DNA from: an uncultured Desulfobacter sp.
Lineage (GTDB): Bacteria > Desulfobacterota > Desulfobacteria > Desulfobacterales > Desulfobacteraceae
Assembly (NCBI RefSeq): GCF_963666145.1
Contig: NZ_OY762614.1
Coordinates: 1,354,501 to 1,418,500, forward strand
Length of the DNA: 64,000 nucleotides
Reading direction: 5' to 3'
Shown here: positions 35,744-45,232 of the stretch, in pieces
Layout: each line of letters starts with the position of its first letter
How positions within the stretch are numbered: the first letter of the stretch is position 1
Notes under the pieces: generated by a model
Seen by the model: the letters and a program-made list of their open reading frames with translations, nothing else
What the model was told of the DNA's origin: nothing
Databases searched by the model: none
Position numbers and translations under genes: made by a program

Positions 35744-38308
35744 TCAACTATTATTTGCTTTATCAAGCAGCAATTTTATTCGGTGCAAATAGTCGATATT
35801 CTGACAAGGTTTGGAAATGTGGTCAACCAAAGGGTCATCTTTTTTCAAGGCTTTGATGGACTCTAAAAACTCTATGTTACCGGAAATAAATAAGATGGGA
35901 ATTGTTTTATTTTTGACGCGCATGTGATCATATAAATTTTTGCCGTTCAGTTTTCCGGGCAAAAAGTAATCAAGACTGATTAAATCATAATCATTATTAT
36001 CAAAAAGTTTTAACGCCGCTTCTCCTGAATGGGCCACATCAACCGTGTGATGACACGGTTCATTGGTCAAAACAAAACGCTGGACTTCTGCAATTTGGAT
36101 TTCATCTTCGACCAGCAGAATCCTTTTATTGGTGTAACAGCCCTCATTTTTAACAATTATTTTTTCTTCTTTTGTCAGCGTTCTTCGAATCAGTGGAAAT
36201 TGCAGCTCAATGGTCGTACCCATGTTGACTTGGGAACTGACTTTAATTTTGCCTTTGTGAAGCTCCACATATTTATTCACGTTGGCCATACCATAGCCCG
36301 AACCTTTTATCGATTTGTCATACGATGCCAAAACATCACGACTGCCCTTGAGAGAAAACGATGGTTCAAAAATGTTATCAAGATGCGTTTCCGGTATCCC
36401 GCAGCCATTGTCTTCAATGATTATATTCATTGTTCCATTGGCGTGTCGAAGTTGAATGGAAATAAATGGGTTTTGCGATTTGCTCAACGCGTGAATAGAA
36501 TTTTGGAAAATATTTACCAGACAATGTTCAATCATTCCCGGGTCTGCAAAAAAATCTACGTTTTCAGACAACCCTTCCGTTCTGATTTCAATGCCGTCTA
36601 AATCTTTTTTTAACAGCGTCAGTACCAGGTCAATCTTCTCATTCAGATAAAAATACTCATATTTAGGTTCTTGATCTTTGGCAAATGCCACCAAATTTTT
36701 GGTTAAATTTTTCCCCCGTAAGGTTTGATCGAATATGAGCTTAAGTGTTTTCAGCGTTCCCGGTTCCTTGCACTTGAGCAGTCCTAATTCGGACTGCCCC
36801 ATGATGATCCCAAGGATATTATTGAAATCATGGGCCATTTTCCCTGCAATTTTCCCGACGAGCGCTAATTTTTTATGTTCTTCCAGGGCCAGGTATGCGT
36901 CAATTTTCTCTTGTTCGTTTTTTTTCCTTTCGGTGATGTCCCTTGAAATCCCGAGTACCCCTTTAAGGTTGCCGTCAGCATCAAACAGGGGCGTTTTTAT
37001 TGTTTCAAGATATTCTTTGTGTCCGTCATCGGCATAAACGATCTCTTCTTCATTTAAGCACGGCTTATTGGCCTGTATTGCAACCTGATCCTTTTCCCTG
37101 AAAAAATCAGCTAATTTTTCATCAAGAAAATCATAATCGGTTCGTCCAATAATATCTCGTTGTTTTGCCCCGAAAAAGCGTTCAAATCTTAAATTGCACA
37201 GCAGATACTCACCCCGGGGGTTTTTTAACCATATAAGATCAGGAAGAACTTCTATAAGTGTTCTTAAAAGCGTTTCATTTTCCTGGAGCGTGTCTAACAT
37301 TGAATTAAAATGATATCCATACCGGATTAATTCGTCATTCTTGTTGCCGGGCCAGGAGAATCTTTCATCGAAATTGCCATCTTTAACTTTTCCCATGACC
37401 ATGGCAAGTGAGCGAATCGGCCTGACAATCGTTTTTGAAAACAGTATCAACACAACGCCTAAAAGGGTTACGCTGACGACAGTTAAAACCAGCGCCATAT
37501 GATTTAAATTGTTTCGTTTGGATTCAGCCTCAACGTATTTACCTTTAAACAATGCTGAGGCTTGGGAAAAAACAGTGTCAAACTGCTCAAAAAAGCTGTT
37601 GTGGGCGGCCTCGAAAGAGGCTTCGTTATTATTGACAAGAATTGCAAGTTTAAAATCCTCGTCCAATAAATGTTTAAAGGATAAAAGATATTCCTTGGTT
37701 CTATGATCTGATGGATCTATCTGTTCAATCTTTTGATACAGATAATCAACGACCATGCCCAGTGAACGGTAAACCGGTTCATCCTGTTGCACGATGTAAA
37801 CGATAAAAAAATGATTTAGATTAAAAAGCGGCTTGAACAATGGCTTCATATCGTTATTCAACACATGGGAAATTAAAGACCGATAACTTGTATGCAGGCT
37901 TGTTCTGTGAAGATTCTGGGTTGTTTTTAATTGCTGGGCCTCATTGAAAATTATTTCGTGCTGGAGCATCCCAAGGCGAATGGAATGCAATTTGGATTGA
38001 ATGGTTTCATTGGTTTTAATGCCTTCTATGTCTTTAAGTTCATTTTTAATTGTTGAAATTGAAGCGCCATAATTTGCGATGGCAGCCGGATTTTTTTCTT
38101 CAAGAACCTTTTTTTCCCAGAACCGCGCTTCATAAAAATGCCCATTGAGTGAATGCAGTCTCCTTTCAGCCTGGGACATCTCCAGCATCTGGGCGGCCAA
38201 TAGTTTCTGCTCATTAAGAAAATAAGTTAACAATCCATAATTCAACACAAATAAAAGGACTAACAGGGTTCCTATCGCGCTGATTTTGCGGGTAATTGTT
38301 GTGAACAA
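35744..38308 (-). CDS. Membrane hybrid histidine kinase HAMP-PAS-HisKA-HATPase-REC
   Basis: An 854-residue kinase. TM1 about 10-32, a largely helical periplasmic sensor about 33-268 of TorS-like appearance, TM2 about 270-291, HAMP about 292-345, PAS/PAC about 348-465 (LPDLIWLKNPRGEYLLCN, KGVLGISRDITERKK), HisKA with GKIAGKMAHDFNNILG (His near 492), HATPase_c about 595-720, and a receiver about 735-850 (LISLDYFLPGKLNG). The gene for a double periplasmic-binding protein lies 18 nt upstream, as in TorT-TorS and LuxP-LuxQ-like pairs, so ligand-bound binding protein probably docks on the periplasmic sensor. Confidence 0.9.
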   Translation of the reverse strand: MFTTITRKISAIGTLLVLLFVLNYGLLTYFLNEQKLLAAQMLEMSQAERRLHSLNGHFYEARFWEKKVLEEKNPAAIANYGASISTIKNELKDIEGIKTNETIQSKLHSIRLGMLQHEIIFNEAQQLKTTQNLHRTSLHTSYRSLISHVLNNDMKPLFKPLFNLNHFFIVYIVQQDEPVYRSLGMVVDYLYQKIEQIDPSDHRTKEYLLSFKHLLDEDFKLAILVNNNEASFEAAHNSFFEQFDTVFSQASALFKGKYVEAESKRNNLNHMALVLTVVSVTLLGVVLILFSKTIVRPIRSLAMVMGKVKDGNFDERFSWPGNKNDELIRYGYHFNSMLDTLQENETLLRTLIEVLPDLIWLKNPRGEYLLCNLRFERFFGAKQRDIIGRTDYDFLDEKLADFFREKDQVAIQANKPCLNEEEIVYADDGHKEYLETIKTPLFDADGNLKGVLGISRDITERKKNEQEKIDAYLALEEHKKLALVGKIAGKMAHDFNNILGIIMGQSELGLLKCKEPGTLKTLKLIFDQTLRGKNLTKNLVAFAKDQEPKYEYFYLNEKIDLVLTLLKKDLDGIEIRTEGLSENVDFFADPGMIEHCLVNIFQNSIHALSKSQNPFISIQLRHANGTMNIIIEDNGCGIPETHLDNIFEPSFSLKGSRDVLASYDKSIKGSGYGMANVNKYVELHKGKIKVSSQVNMGTTIELQFPLIRRTLTKEEKIIVKNEGCYTNKRILLVEDEIQIAEVQRFVLTNEPCHHTVDVAHSGEAALKLFDNNDYDLISLDYFLPGKLNGKNLYDHMRVKNKTIPILFISGNIEFLESIKALKKDDPLVDHISKPCQNIDYLHRIKLLLDKANNS

Positions 38309-38326
38309 ATAAACACCTTTACTATC

Positions 38327-40081
38327 TTATCTGATTACCGAAAATGTTATGGGCGTATAGGATGAAATTTTTTCACCTCTAAAATACTGCGCTGTTATGT
38401 CAACGACCCTTCGCCCCATTTCCCCTGGATGCTGAGCGATTGTTGCCGATATTTTTTTTGTTTTAACGGCCTGGACAGCTTCTGTAATGCCGTCGAACCC
38501 CACAAGAATTTTGTTCCGGGCCAATTTAAATGCTGATAATGCATCTGCCACCCCAAGAATCATATTATCGTTATGAGCAAAAACAGCATCAAAATCAACA
38601 TGCTCAACCAAAAGCCGGGTCATGACGTTTATCGCCTGATCCCGGTCAAAATTGGCCACGGCTCTGGCAATTACTTGTATATCGTTAAATTTTTTTATTT
38701 CACTATTAAAGCCATAGCCGCGATCATAGGCGGCAGATGTGCCTGGAATACCTTCTATTTCGATAACACGCCCCTTATTATTCAATAGATCGGCCAACAA
38801 TCGAGCCGCGACTCTGCCGCCTTCAAAATTATCTGCGGCGATATGACAAAGGATTTTTCCACCGGCTGATGTTCGATCCACAGTGATCACCGGTATTTTA
38901 TTTTTCACAGCCATCTCAATGCCGGGAACAACAGACTCTCCATGTGTTGGATTTAAAATGACGAGATCAGGAAGCCCCTTTACAATCTCAGCCAGGTCCA
39001 TTAATTGTTTTGAATCGTTATTTTCGGCACTTGTGACCGTCAGATCCATGCCGTACAGGTCGGCAGCTGTCCGGGCACCGTCAACCATTGATACAAAAAA
39101 AGGATTTTTCATATCTGAAATAGAGAACGCGACTTTTTTATCAAAGGATTCCCAGGTGACAAGATCCAAGGGGGTGGACATGTGATCGGGAACGGCCTCG
39201 CCGTTTAGTTTTTGTTGGGCAAGCCTTACACCGTATGCGCCCATGAGCTCCGGATGCTGCTCCATTGTGGCATGTATCTTTTTATGTCGGATTTCATTTC
39301 TGACAGATTCGATATTATCGTATCCAACAATGAGGATGTTGTCATTTATATCCAACATGTCTACGGCTTGCAATGCCCCAAGGGCCATCTTATCGTTGGC
39401 ACAGAAAATCGCATCAATGGACAGATGTTTTTGCAATAATCTCATGGTCACGGAAAACGCTTCTTCCGTATTCCAGTTCCCAGGCTCTGAGGCCACAATC
39501 CAGATTGAAGAATCTTTGGTAACGGCGTTTACAAAACCTGATTTGCGAAGTTCGGCATTCTCCACGCCCCGAATACCCTCTAGGACAAGCACACGGCCCT
39601 GGCCGTTCAATTGACGTTTGATATATTCGCCTAAAAGCGCACCGCCCGTCTGATTATTTGACCCCACAAACGGTATGTTTAATCCCGCTTTGGCAAGCAG
39701 ACCATTATCTAACGGATTGTCAATATTGATAATTGGAATGCCTTGTGCAACGGCTTTTTTGCACACAGGCACCAATTTTTTTGAATCCGCAGGCGCAAGG
39801 ACAATGGCGCGAATGTTTCTTGAAATCAGACTTTCCATAATACTTATCTGGTGGGCGGTGTCCGTTTCATTTAGAATGCCGAAAATCTCCAACGGGATGT
39901 CATTTTCCCCTGCGAAATTTTTGGCGCCCTGCTCCATTTTTGCAAAAAAAGGATTGGTTAATGCCTTCATGACCAAGGCAATGGTGTCATTGTTATCAGC
40001 CATCACTGTCGAAGGAATGAATAAACTTGCAGTACACAAAAAAATGAACAATGAAATGACCGGCCCATGTAACCTTCTCAT
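38327..40081 (-). CDS. Tandem double periplasmic-binding protein (RbsB-type)
   Basis: A 584-residue exported protein made of two full type 1 periplasmic-binding domains in one chain: about 28-305 (TIALVMKALTNPFFAKMEQGA, IDAIFCANDKMALGALQAVD) and about 306-584 (VAFSISDMKNPFFVSMVDGA, FDAVFAHNDNMILGVADALS). Normal family members have one domain of about 290 residues. Signal peptide about 1-28 (PSTVMADNN). ATG at 40081 has AGGAGG. No transporter genes accompany it; the sensor kinase follows by 18 nt. Ligand class (sugar or autoinducer-like) is a guess from fold alone. Confidence 0.87.
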   Translation of the reverse strand: MRRLHGPVISLFIFLCTASLFIPSTVMADNNDTIALVMKALTNPFFAKMEQGAKNFAGENDIPLEIFGILNETDTAHQISIMESLISRNIRAIVLAPADSKKLVPVCKKAVAQGIPIINIDNPLDNGLLAKAGLNIPFVGSNNQTGGALLGEYIKRQLNGQGRVLVLEGIRGVENAELRKSGFVNAVTKDSSIWIVASEPGNWNTEEAFSVTMRLLQKHLSIDAIFCANDKMALGALQAVDMLDINDNILIVGYDNIESVRNEIRHKKIHATMEQHPELMGAYGVRLAQQKLNGEAVPDHMSTPLDLVTWESFDKKVAFSISDMKNPFFVSMVDGARTAADLYGMDLTVTSAENNDSKQLMDLAEIVKGLPDLVILNPTHGESVVPGIEMAVKNKIPVITVDRTSAGGKILCHIAADNFEGGRVAARLLADLLNNKGRVIEIEGIPGTSAAYDRGYGFNSEIKKFNDIQVIARAVANFDRDQAINVMTRLLVEHVDFDAVFAHNDNMILGVADALSAFKLARNKILVGFDGITEAVQAVKTKKISATIAQHPGEMGRRVVDITAQYFRGEKISSYTPITFSVIR

Positions 40082-40285
40082 CGCTGTGCCTCCTGTCTTT
40101 GGAATTGCGAAATTAGAATACTACATTTCCAAGTCGTCTCATACCAAAATATCAGGATGATACAAACCGGTTCACGATAGGACGTATTTTTCGCAGGGGC
40201 GTTAGAAACCCAAGAAGGAGGGCTGTAAGATTTTTTTGTGGGGCCAAGCCTTGGACGTGGATAGACCAAGAACGGCCCACTGCCG

Positions 40286-41638
40286 TTATTCCAGTTTGAA
40301 AGCCTTGATCTTGCGCCACAAAGAGACCCGGTCAATTTCCATGATTTCGGCAGCCCGGGTTTTGTTCCAGTTGGTCTGTTCCAGCACCCACTGGATATAC
40401 CGTTTTTCCTGCTCCTTCATGGTTGGAATTTTGCCTTCCGGGGCAGTGCGGTAGGTCTCAATGGCCAGTTGCGTGAGATGGTCGGGAAGTGCCTCGGGAT
40501 AAATCACATCGCTGTTCTCCATGGCCACGGCGCGCTCAATAATATTTTCAAGTTCCCGGACATTTCCCGGCCAGGCATAATTAACAAGGAAATCCATGGT
40601 GCTCCGATCTATTTCCTTGATATTTTTCTCCATATCCCGGTTTTTCTTTGCCAGGAAATGATAGGCCAGCAAGGGGATATCCTCTTTTCTCTCCGCCAGA
40701 GCCGGCAGGATAATGGATGCCACGTTGAGCCGGAAATAAAGGTCCTGGCGAAAATGCCCCTGGTCCACCTCATGTCGCAGATCCCGGTGGGTGGCGGCAA
40801 TGAACCTTAAATCCACGTCTAAGGTCTGGGTACTGCCCACCCGCATGATCTCTTTTTCCTGAATCACCCGCAAAATTTTGACCTGCATGGAGGCCGGCAT
40901 ATCCCCGATTTCATCAAAAAACACCGTGCCCTGATCGGCAAATTCAAACAGGCCTTTTTTGGTTTTCATGGCACCGGTGAAGGCCTCTTTTTCATGGCCG
41001 AACAGCTCGTTGGCCATGAGATCTTCTGAAAATGAACCGCAGTTAAAAGCGACCATTTCATGGTTTTTTCGGCTGGAAAGACTGTGAATCGCCCGGGCCA
41101 CAAGTTCTTTGCCCGTGCCGCTTTCCCCTAATATCAACACGGAAATATCGGTCTGGGCCACCTGGGCAATGGTCTTTTTGACCTGGCGCATGGCCGGACT
41201 GTTGCCGATGATTTCAGGCAGTTTCGCCTTCTGATCAAGCTGTTTCTTAAGCGCAAGATTTTCCATTTGAAGGGAACGTTTCAGAAGCGCCTGTTTGATA
41301 ACCTGCCGGACTTCATCAATTTTGTATGGTTTTGCAATGTAATGGTAGGCCCCCTCTTTCATGGCGATCACCGCATTGTCCACGGTGGCATAGCCGGTGA
41401 TCAGGATCACTTCGGTGTAGGGCTGCAGTTCCCGGCTGTGTTCAAGGATCTGCATGCCGTCGATCTTCTTCATCTTATAATCGGTGACGATCAGATCAAA
41501 GGCCTTGCTTTTGATAAGATTCAACCCTTTGGTTCCGCTTTCAACGGCCGTAACCTTGTATCCATCCTTGACAAGAATGTGTTCGAGATTTTTAAGGGCG
41601 ATCTGCTCATCTTCGATAATGAGAATGTGTTCTTGCAT
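40286..41638 (-). CDS. NtrC-family sigma-54 response regulator
   Basis: A 450-residue activator. Receiver about 4-120 (acceptor Asp in FDLIVTDYKMKKIDGM), AAA+ about 145-385 with Walker A GESGTGKELVARAI, sigma-54 contact loop EAFTGA (first Gly of GAFTGA replaced by Glu), Walker B TVFFDEIGD, and a Fis-type HTH at the end (NWNKTRAAEIMEIDRVSLWRK). The receiver is notably like the one inserted in the Lon protein at 46229: both have NLEHxL, DLxxTDxKMxKIDGM, TEVIxIxGYATV and KPxKxDxxR. It is 14 nt downstream of its kinase gene. A good candidate to drive the -24/-12 promoters at 45842, 46134 and 31578. Confidence 0.94.
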   Translation of the reverse strand: MQEHILIIEDEQIALKNLEHILVKDGYKVTAVESGTKGLNLIKSKAFDLIVTDYKMKKIDGMQILEHSRELQPYTEVILITGYATVDNAVIAMKEGAYHYIAKPYKIDEVRQVIKQALLKRSLQMENLALKKQLDQKAKLPEIIGNSPAMRQVKKTIAQVAQTDISVLILGESGTGKELVARAIHSLSSRKNHEMVAFNCGSFSEDLMANELFGHEKEAFTGAMKTKKGLFEFADQGTVFFDEIGDMPASMQVKILRVIQEKEIMRVGSTQTLDVDLRFIAATHRDLRHEVDQGHFRQDLYFRLNVASIILPALAERKEDIPLLAYHFLAKKNRDMEKNIKEIDRSTMDFLVNYAWPGNVRELENIIERAVAMENSDVIYPEALPDHLTQLAIETYRTAPEGKIPTMKEQEKRYIQWVLEQTNWNKTRAAEIMEIDRVSLWRKIKAFKLE

Positions 41639-41652
41639 GGTGCTCCTAAGTG

Positions 41653-43077
41653 TTACGCCGGTAGGCTGACAGTAAATTTAGTACCTTGGCCGAGGGTGGA
41701 ATTTACGCGGATTGTTCCGCCGTGCTGCTCAATGATGCCGTGGATAATGGAAAGCCCTAACCCCGAGCCCTTCCCCACTTCCCGTGTGGTGAAAAAAGGA
41801 TCGAAAATTTTGGCAAGATGTTCTTCTTTTATTCCGCTGCCCGTATCCTGAACCGAAAAAATAAAGGCGCTTGACTGCTCGTCCTTAAACGCTGAAACGG
41901 TCAGCTGCCCGCTGTCCTGTTCTTCCATGGCAAATACGGCATTGATAATCAAATTCAAAAGAACCTGCTGGATGCGACGGGGATCCATGCGGCCTTCAAT
42001 ATCGTCTGGAACGGCAATTTCAACATCAATTTCCGAAGGGATATCCCCTGTAATCAGATGCATGGTATTATTGACCAGCTTTTTAAACAGGACCGTTTCA
42101 ACACTGAAATCACTTTGCCTGGAAAAATCAAGCAGGGCCCTGATAATTTCCTTTGAGCGATTAATCTCCTGTTCAACATTGGTCAGCAGCATCTTTTTGT
42201 AATCAAGATCCGGGTCTTCAATTTCCTCCTGGATAATCTGGACACTGGTGGAGATATTGTTCAACGGGTTGTTCAGTTCATGGGCGACCCCGGAAGTCAG
42301 GGTTCCCAAAGAGGACATTTTTTCGGCCTGGATGAGTTGGGTTTTACGCCGGCCAAGTTCCGCAATCATATCGTTGAGGCTCACAGCCAGGGATTCAAAC
42401 TCGTCCCCGGTTTTTATTGCCGGCACTTTATCATAATCGCCCTTGGCAATATGTTTGATGCCGGTTTCAAGGGCCTTTAATGGGCGATTGAGTTTAATGA
42501 CCAGAAAAATGGTGGCCACAACCGTGAGAACAAACAACAGGAACAGGGAAATCATCAGATATTCCCGGGACCGGTCCAGCAGTTCAAACACCTTTTTTTT
42601 CTCTGTTTTTACCACCTGCTCAATGTCCGTGGTCAGTTCCCGTCCAAGCTGGGTTACCGTATTTTGAATCTGTAAAGACTGCTCAGAATCGACTGTGCCG
42701 CTTTTATACAGGTTCAGCAAGGTTTCCATGTTCGTTCGGTAGGCATTGATCGCCTGACTGCGTTGCTGGAAAAAAGGATCCTTTACGACAAGATCTGAAA
42801 ACTCTTGTTCAATGTGCGCCTGTTTTTCATCAATTCTACCAATGTATGACAGGGCCAGGGAAAGATCCTTGATGTCCTTTCTCAAGAAAAAATTTTTCTC
42901 GTAACGTCGGGCTTCCAGCACCGTATCCAGCAGATCCCGCTTCTTTTCAATGAGCACCAAGGTGCTCAATACCGTGGAATTGCTGTAGTGGTTCATAAAC
43001 CATATAATGCTGTTCACCACCATGAAAACCAGAAAAAGAAATGATATTTTATGTCTGAGGCTAAAACGCATAATCAA
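41653..43077 (-). CDS. Membrane sensor histidine kinase (NtrB-type partner)
   Basis: A 474-residue kinase: TM1 about 9-27, helical periplasmic region about 30-170 with LEARRYEKNFFLRKDIKDL (similar in wording to the sensor of the chemoreceptor at 26174), TM2 about 175-198, HAMP about 199-250, HisKA with GVAHELNNPLNN, and HATPase_c ending GKGSGLGLSIIHGIIEQHGG. No receiver is fused. It immediately precedes the sigma-54 response regulator gene and should phosphorylate it. The transporter next door may define its signal. Confidence 0.92.
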   Translation of the reverse strand: MIMRFSLRHKISFLFLVFMVVNSIIWFMNHYSNSTVLSTLVLIEKKRDLLDTVLEARRYEKNFFLRKDIKDLSLALSYIGRIDEKQAHIEQEFSDLVVKDPFFQQRSQAINAYRTNMETLLNLYKSGTVDSEQSLQIQNTVTQLGRELTTDIEQVVKTEKKKVFELLDRSREYLMISLFLLFVLTVVATIFLVIKLNRPLKALETGIKHIAKGDYDKVPAIKTGDEFESLAVSLNDMIAELGRRKTQLIQAEKMSSLGTLTSGVAHELNNPLNNISTSVQIIQEEIEDPDLDYKKMLLTNVEQEINRSKEIIRALLDFSRQSDFSVETVLFKKLVNNTMHLITGDIPSEIDVEIAVPDDIEGRMDPRRIQQVLLNLIINAVFAMEEQDSGQLTVSAFKDEQSSAFIFSVQDTGSGIKEEHLAKIFDPFFTTREVGKGSGLGLSIIHGIIEQHGGTIRVNSTLGQGTKFTVSLPA

Positions 43078-43149
43078 TTTATATATATGTTTTTAAAGGG
43101 AAACAAGGTTATTACAGATTTAATTTCATCAGGTGACAACACACCCTAC

Positions 43150-43189
43150 AATAAACAGGCCGACCGGACATAAGGTCATCCGATCGGCC
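43150..43189 (-). terminator. Terminator of the transporter operon
   Basis: Minus strand GGCCGATCGGA pairs with TCCGGTCGGCC (one G-U pair) around a 10-nt loop, followed by TGTTTATTGT. It lies 24 nt after the transporter stop and separates it from the kinase-regulator operon. Confidence 0.75.
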
Positions 43190-43213
43190 CGGGGAATACC
43201 ATTTTTTTAAAAT

Positions 43214-45043
43214 TTAGGAAATACCGTAGAAAAAATAGATGACGCTCAATTCCACAGTAAGGAACAATATGGTCATTACAGCACCGGCTTTGGCATAATC
43301 AATGGTCCTGTAACCGCCCGGACGCATGATCAGGGCATTCACCTGGTGGGTGGGCAGCACAAAGGTGTTGGAAGCCGAAAGCCCCACCACCAGCGCAGCC
43401 ATTCTCGGATCAGCACCCGCCATCACAGCCATGTTCATGCACAACGGCACCAGAAGCACCGTGGCCCCCACATTGGAGATAACCAGGGTAAAAAAGGATG
43501 CCATGATGCCCACCACGGCCAAAAGGACTATGGGCGAAGGTGTTCCGATCAGTTTAAGTACCGTGTGCGCAATAAACCCAGCCGTACCGGTTTTTTCAAA
43601 AGCAATACCCAAGGGGATGAGACCGGCCAATAAGAACACCGTCATCCAGTCAACGGACAGATATGCCTCATCTACGGTGAGAACTCCGGTAATGATCATA
43701 CCAAGCGCCCCTGACATAAGTGCAACGGAGAGCTGTATTTTCAAGACCACGATCTGAAAAAGAGCAAGGGCCAACCAGCCCACAGCCAGCATGGCTTTCT
43801 GGGGCCGCAAAATTTCACCCTCAAGCTTGGATGCAAAAACCAGGGATCTGGGTTTGGGCCTGTTCATCAAAATATGAAATTTCTCCCATGGTCCCTGGAG
43901 CAGCAGTGTGTCACCCATGGTCAGGCGGATATTGGTCAGGCCTGAATAATATTTGCGATTGTCTTTGAACAACACCAGGGGATTGAGTCCGTACATCTCC
44001 TTGAAGTTAACTTCATTCAGCGTTTTGCCGATGAGTTCGGATCTGGGCGCCACAACAACTTCGGCCATGCCGGCATTGGTATTGGCCAGGAACTCTGCAA
44101 AGGTATCAAGGGCAGGCTTGATTTCCCAGCCGTATTCTTTGGCCAGCTGCTCAATATTTTCTCTTTTTCCCACCACGGCAATATCGTCACCGCCGTTGAT
44201 ACCTTCATAACTGCGGGGCACATGGTTGGTGGTCCGGGTGGAAGGAGAAGATATGCCGATGACCGTAACAAGAAACCGGGGACGAATGTTTAAATCATCC
44301 AGAATCCCTGTGGTACCGGAACCCTCGGGAACGTGCAGCTCAACAAGACTGTTGACGCCCTGATATTCATTAATAAGCACATCTGTGGCACCTTTGCCGG
44401 AGTCACCGCTTGCATTGGGGAGGATAAGCCGCCCAAAGATTAAGAAATATAAAAGCGCTGCGAGCAAGAGACACACACCGATGGGCGTCTGGGTAAACAA
44501 CCCAAAAGGCTCAAGCTTTTCACCGCCCAACACCATCAGATCGTTAAGCAGAATGGTCGGGCTTGCACCCACAAGGGTAATCGTTCCACCGATAATGGCG
44601 CAGAACCCCATGGGCATCAGAATGCGGGAAGTGGGAATCCCCACCCGCTTTGAAATTCTCTGGGTGGCCGGCAGAAACAGGGCGGCGGCACCAATATTCT
44701 GCATCATACTGGAGATGATGCCCACGGTGCCTGAAATCAAAAGCATGATCTTGCCTTCACTATTTCCAGCAAGGGCCAGAATGGGCTTGGCCACTTTATT
44801 CATAACGCCGGTTTTATCCAAGCCTGCGCCGATGATAATTACTGCAATAATCGAACAAACTGCATTGGAACTTAAGCCGACGAAGGCTTCTTTGGGAGAA
44901 ATCAGTCCAATCAGGGGGAGAAGGACCATCATCATTATCCCGACTACATCCACCCGTACCCATTCAAACACGAAGAGGCAGATAACAAAGGCCAGGATGA
45001 TCATGGTCATAATCATATCAGGGGTCATTGAGAAATACTCCAT
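43214..45043 (-). CDS. SLC13/DASS-family permease with two RCK_C domains
   Basis: A 609-residue inner-membrane anion transporter of the divalent-anion:Na+ symporter superfamily (sulfate, dicarboxylates or similar). About twelve hydrophobic segments surround two soluble TrkA_C/RCK_C-like domains at about 215-385 (LHVPEGSGTTGILDDLNI, VVVAPRSELIGKTLNEVNF). The DASS-type motif PMGFCAIIGGTITLVGASPTILLND occurs near residue 145, and SNVGATVLLVPLCMNMA near 530. ATG at 45043 is chosen over the adjacent TTG; the ribosome-binding site is weak, which suggests coupling to upstream translation. Sulfate uptake is a natural role in a sulfate reducer but is not proven by sequence. Confidence 0.85.
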   Translation of the reverse strand: MEYFSMTPDMIMTMIILAFVICLFVFEWVRVDVVGIMMMVLLPLIGLISPKEAFVGLSSNAVCSIIAVIIIGAGLDKTGVMNKVAKPILALAGNSEGKIMLLISGTVGIISSMMQNIGAAALFLPATQRISKRVGIPTSRILMPMGFCAIIGGTITLVGASPTILLNDLMVLGGEKLEPFGLFTQTPIGVCLLLAALLYFLIFGRLILPNASGDSGKGATDVLINEYQGVNSLVELHVPEGSGTTGILDDLNIRPRFLVTVIGISSPSTRTTNHVPRSYEGINGGDDIAVVGKRENIEQLAKEYGWEIKPALDTFAEFLANTNAGMAEVVVAPRSELIGKTLNEVNFKEMYGLNPLVLFKDNRKYYSGLTNIRLTMGDTLLLQGPWEKFHILMNRPKPRSLVFASKLEGEILRPQKAMLAVGWLALALFQIVVLKIQLSVALMSGALGMIITGVLTVDEAYLSVDWMTVFLLAGLIPLGIAFEKTGTAGFIAHTVLKLIGTPSPIVLLAVVGIMASFFTLVISNVGATVLLVPLCMNMAVMAGADPRMAALVVGLSASNTFVLPTHQVNALIMRPGGYRTIDYAKAGAVMTILFLTVELSVIYFFYGIS

Positions 45044-45136
45044 CAAAATCTAACTGGTGTTTGGACTAAACGCGCCTATTCAAGCCGCTTTAGTTTAAAC
45101 ACAGAATTTTTAATTCAAGATTATATAAAAATGGCG

Positions 45137-45220
45137 TTATTCATCTTCATTTCTGTAGATAAAGCACAGCACCGCCGTAAACAAAATCAAGCCAAGTCCT
45201 ATGAAAAATTGAGTATCCAT
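45137..45220 (-). CDS. 27-residue single-span membrane protein
   Basis: A short minus-strand gene: MDTQFFIGLGLILFTAVLCF then IYRNEDE and TAA. Residues 5-22 form one hydrophobic helix and the tail is acidic. GGAGA lies 8 nt before the ATG and the start is 12 nt after the usp stop, so it is well placed in the operon. Its location directly before the transporter gene suggests a small transporter subunit or regulator. No family is recognised and the support is position, ribosome-binding site and composition only. Confidence 0.7.
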   Translation of the reverse strand: MDTQFFIGLGLILFTAVLCFIYRNEDE

Positions 45221-45232
45221 AAAAGAAGTCTC

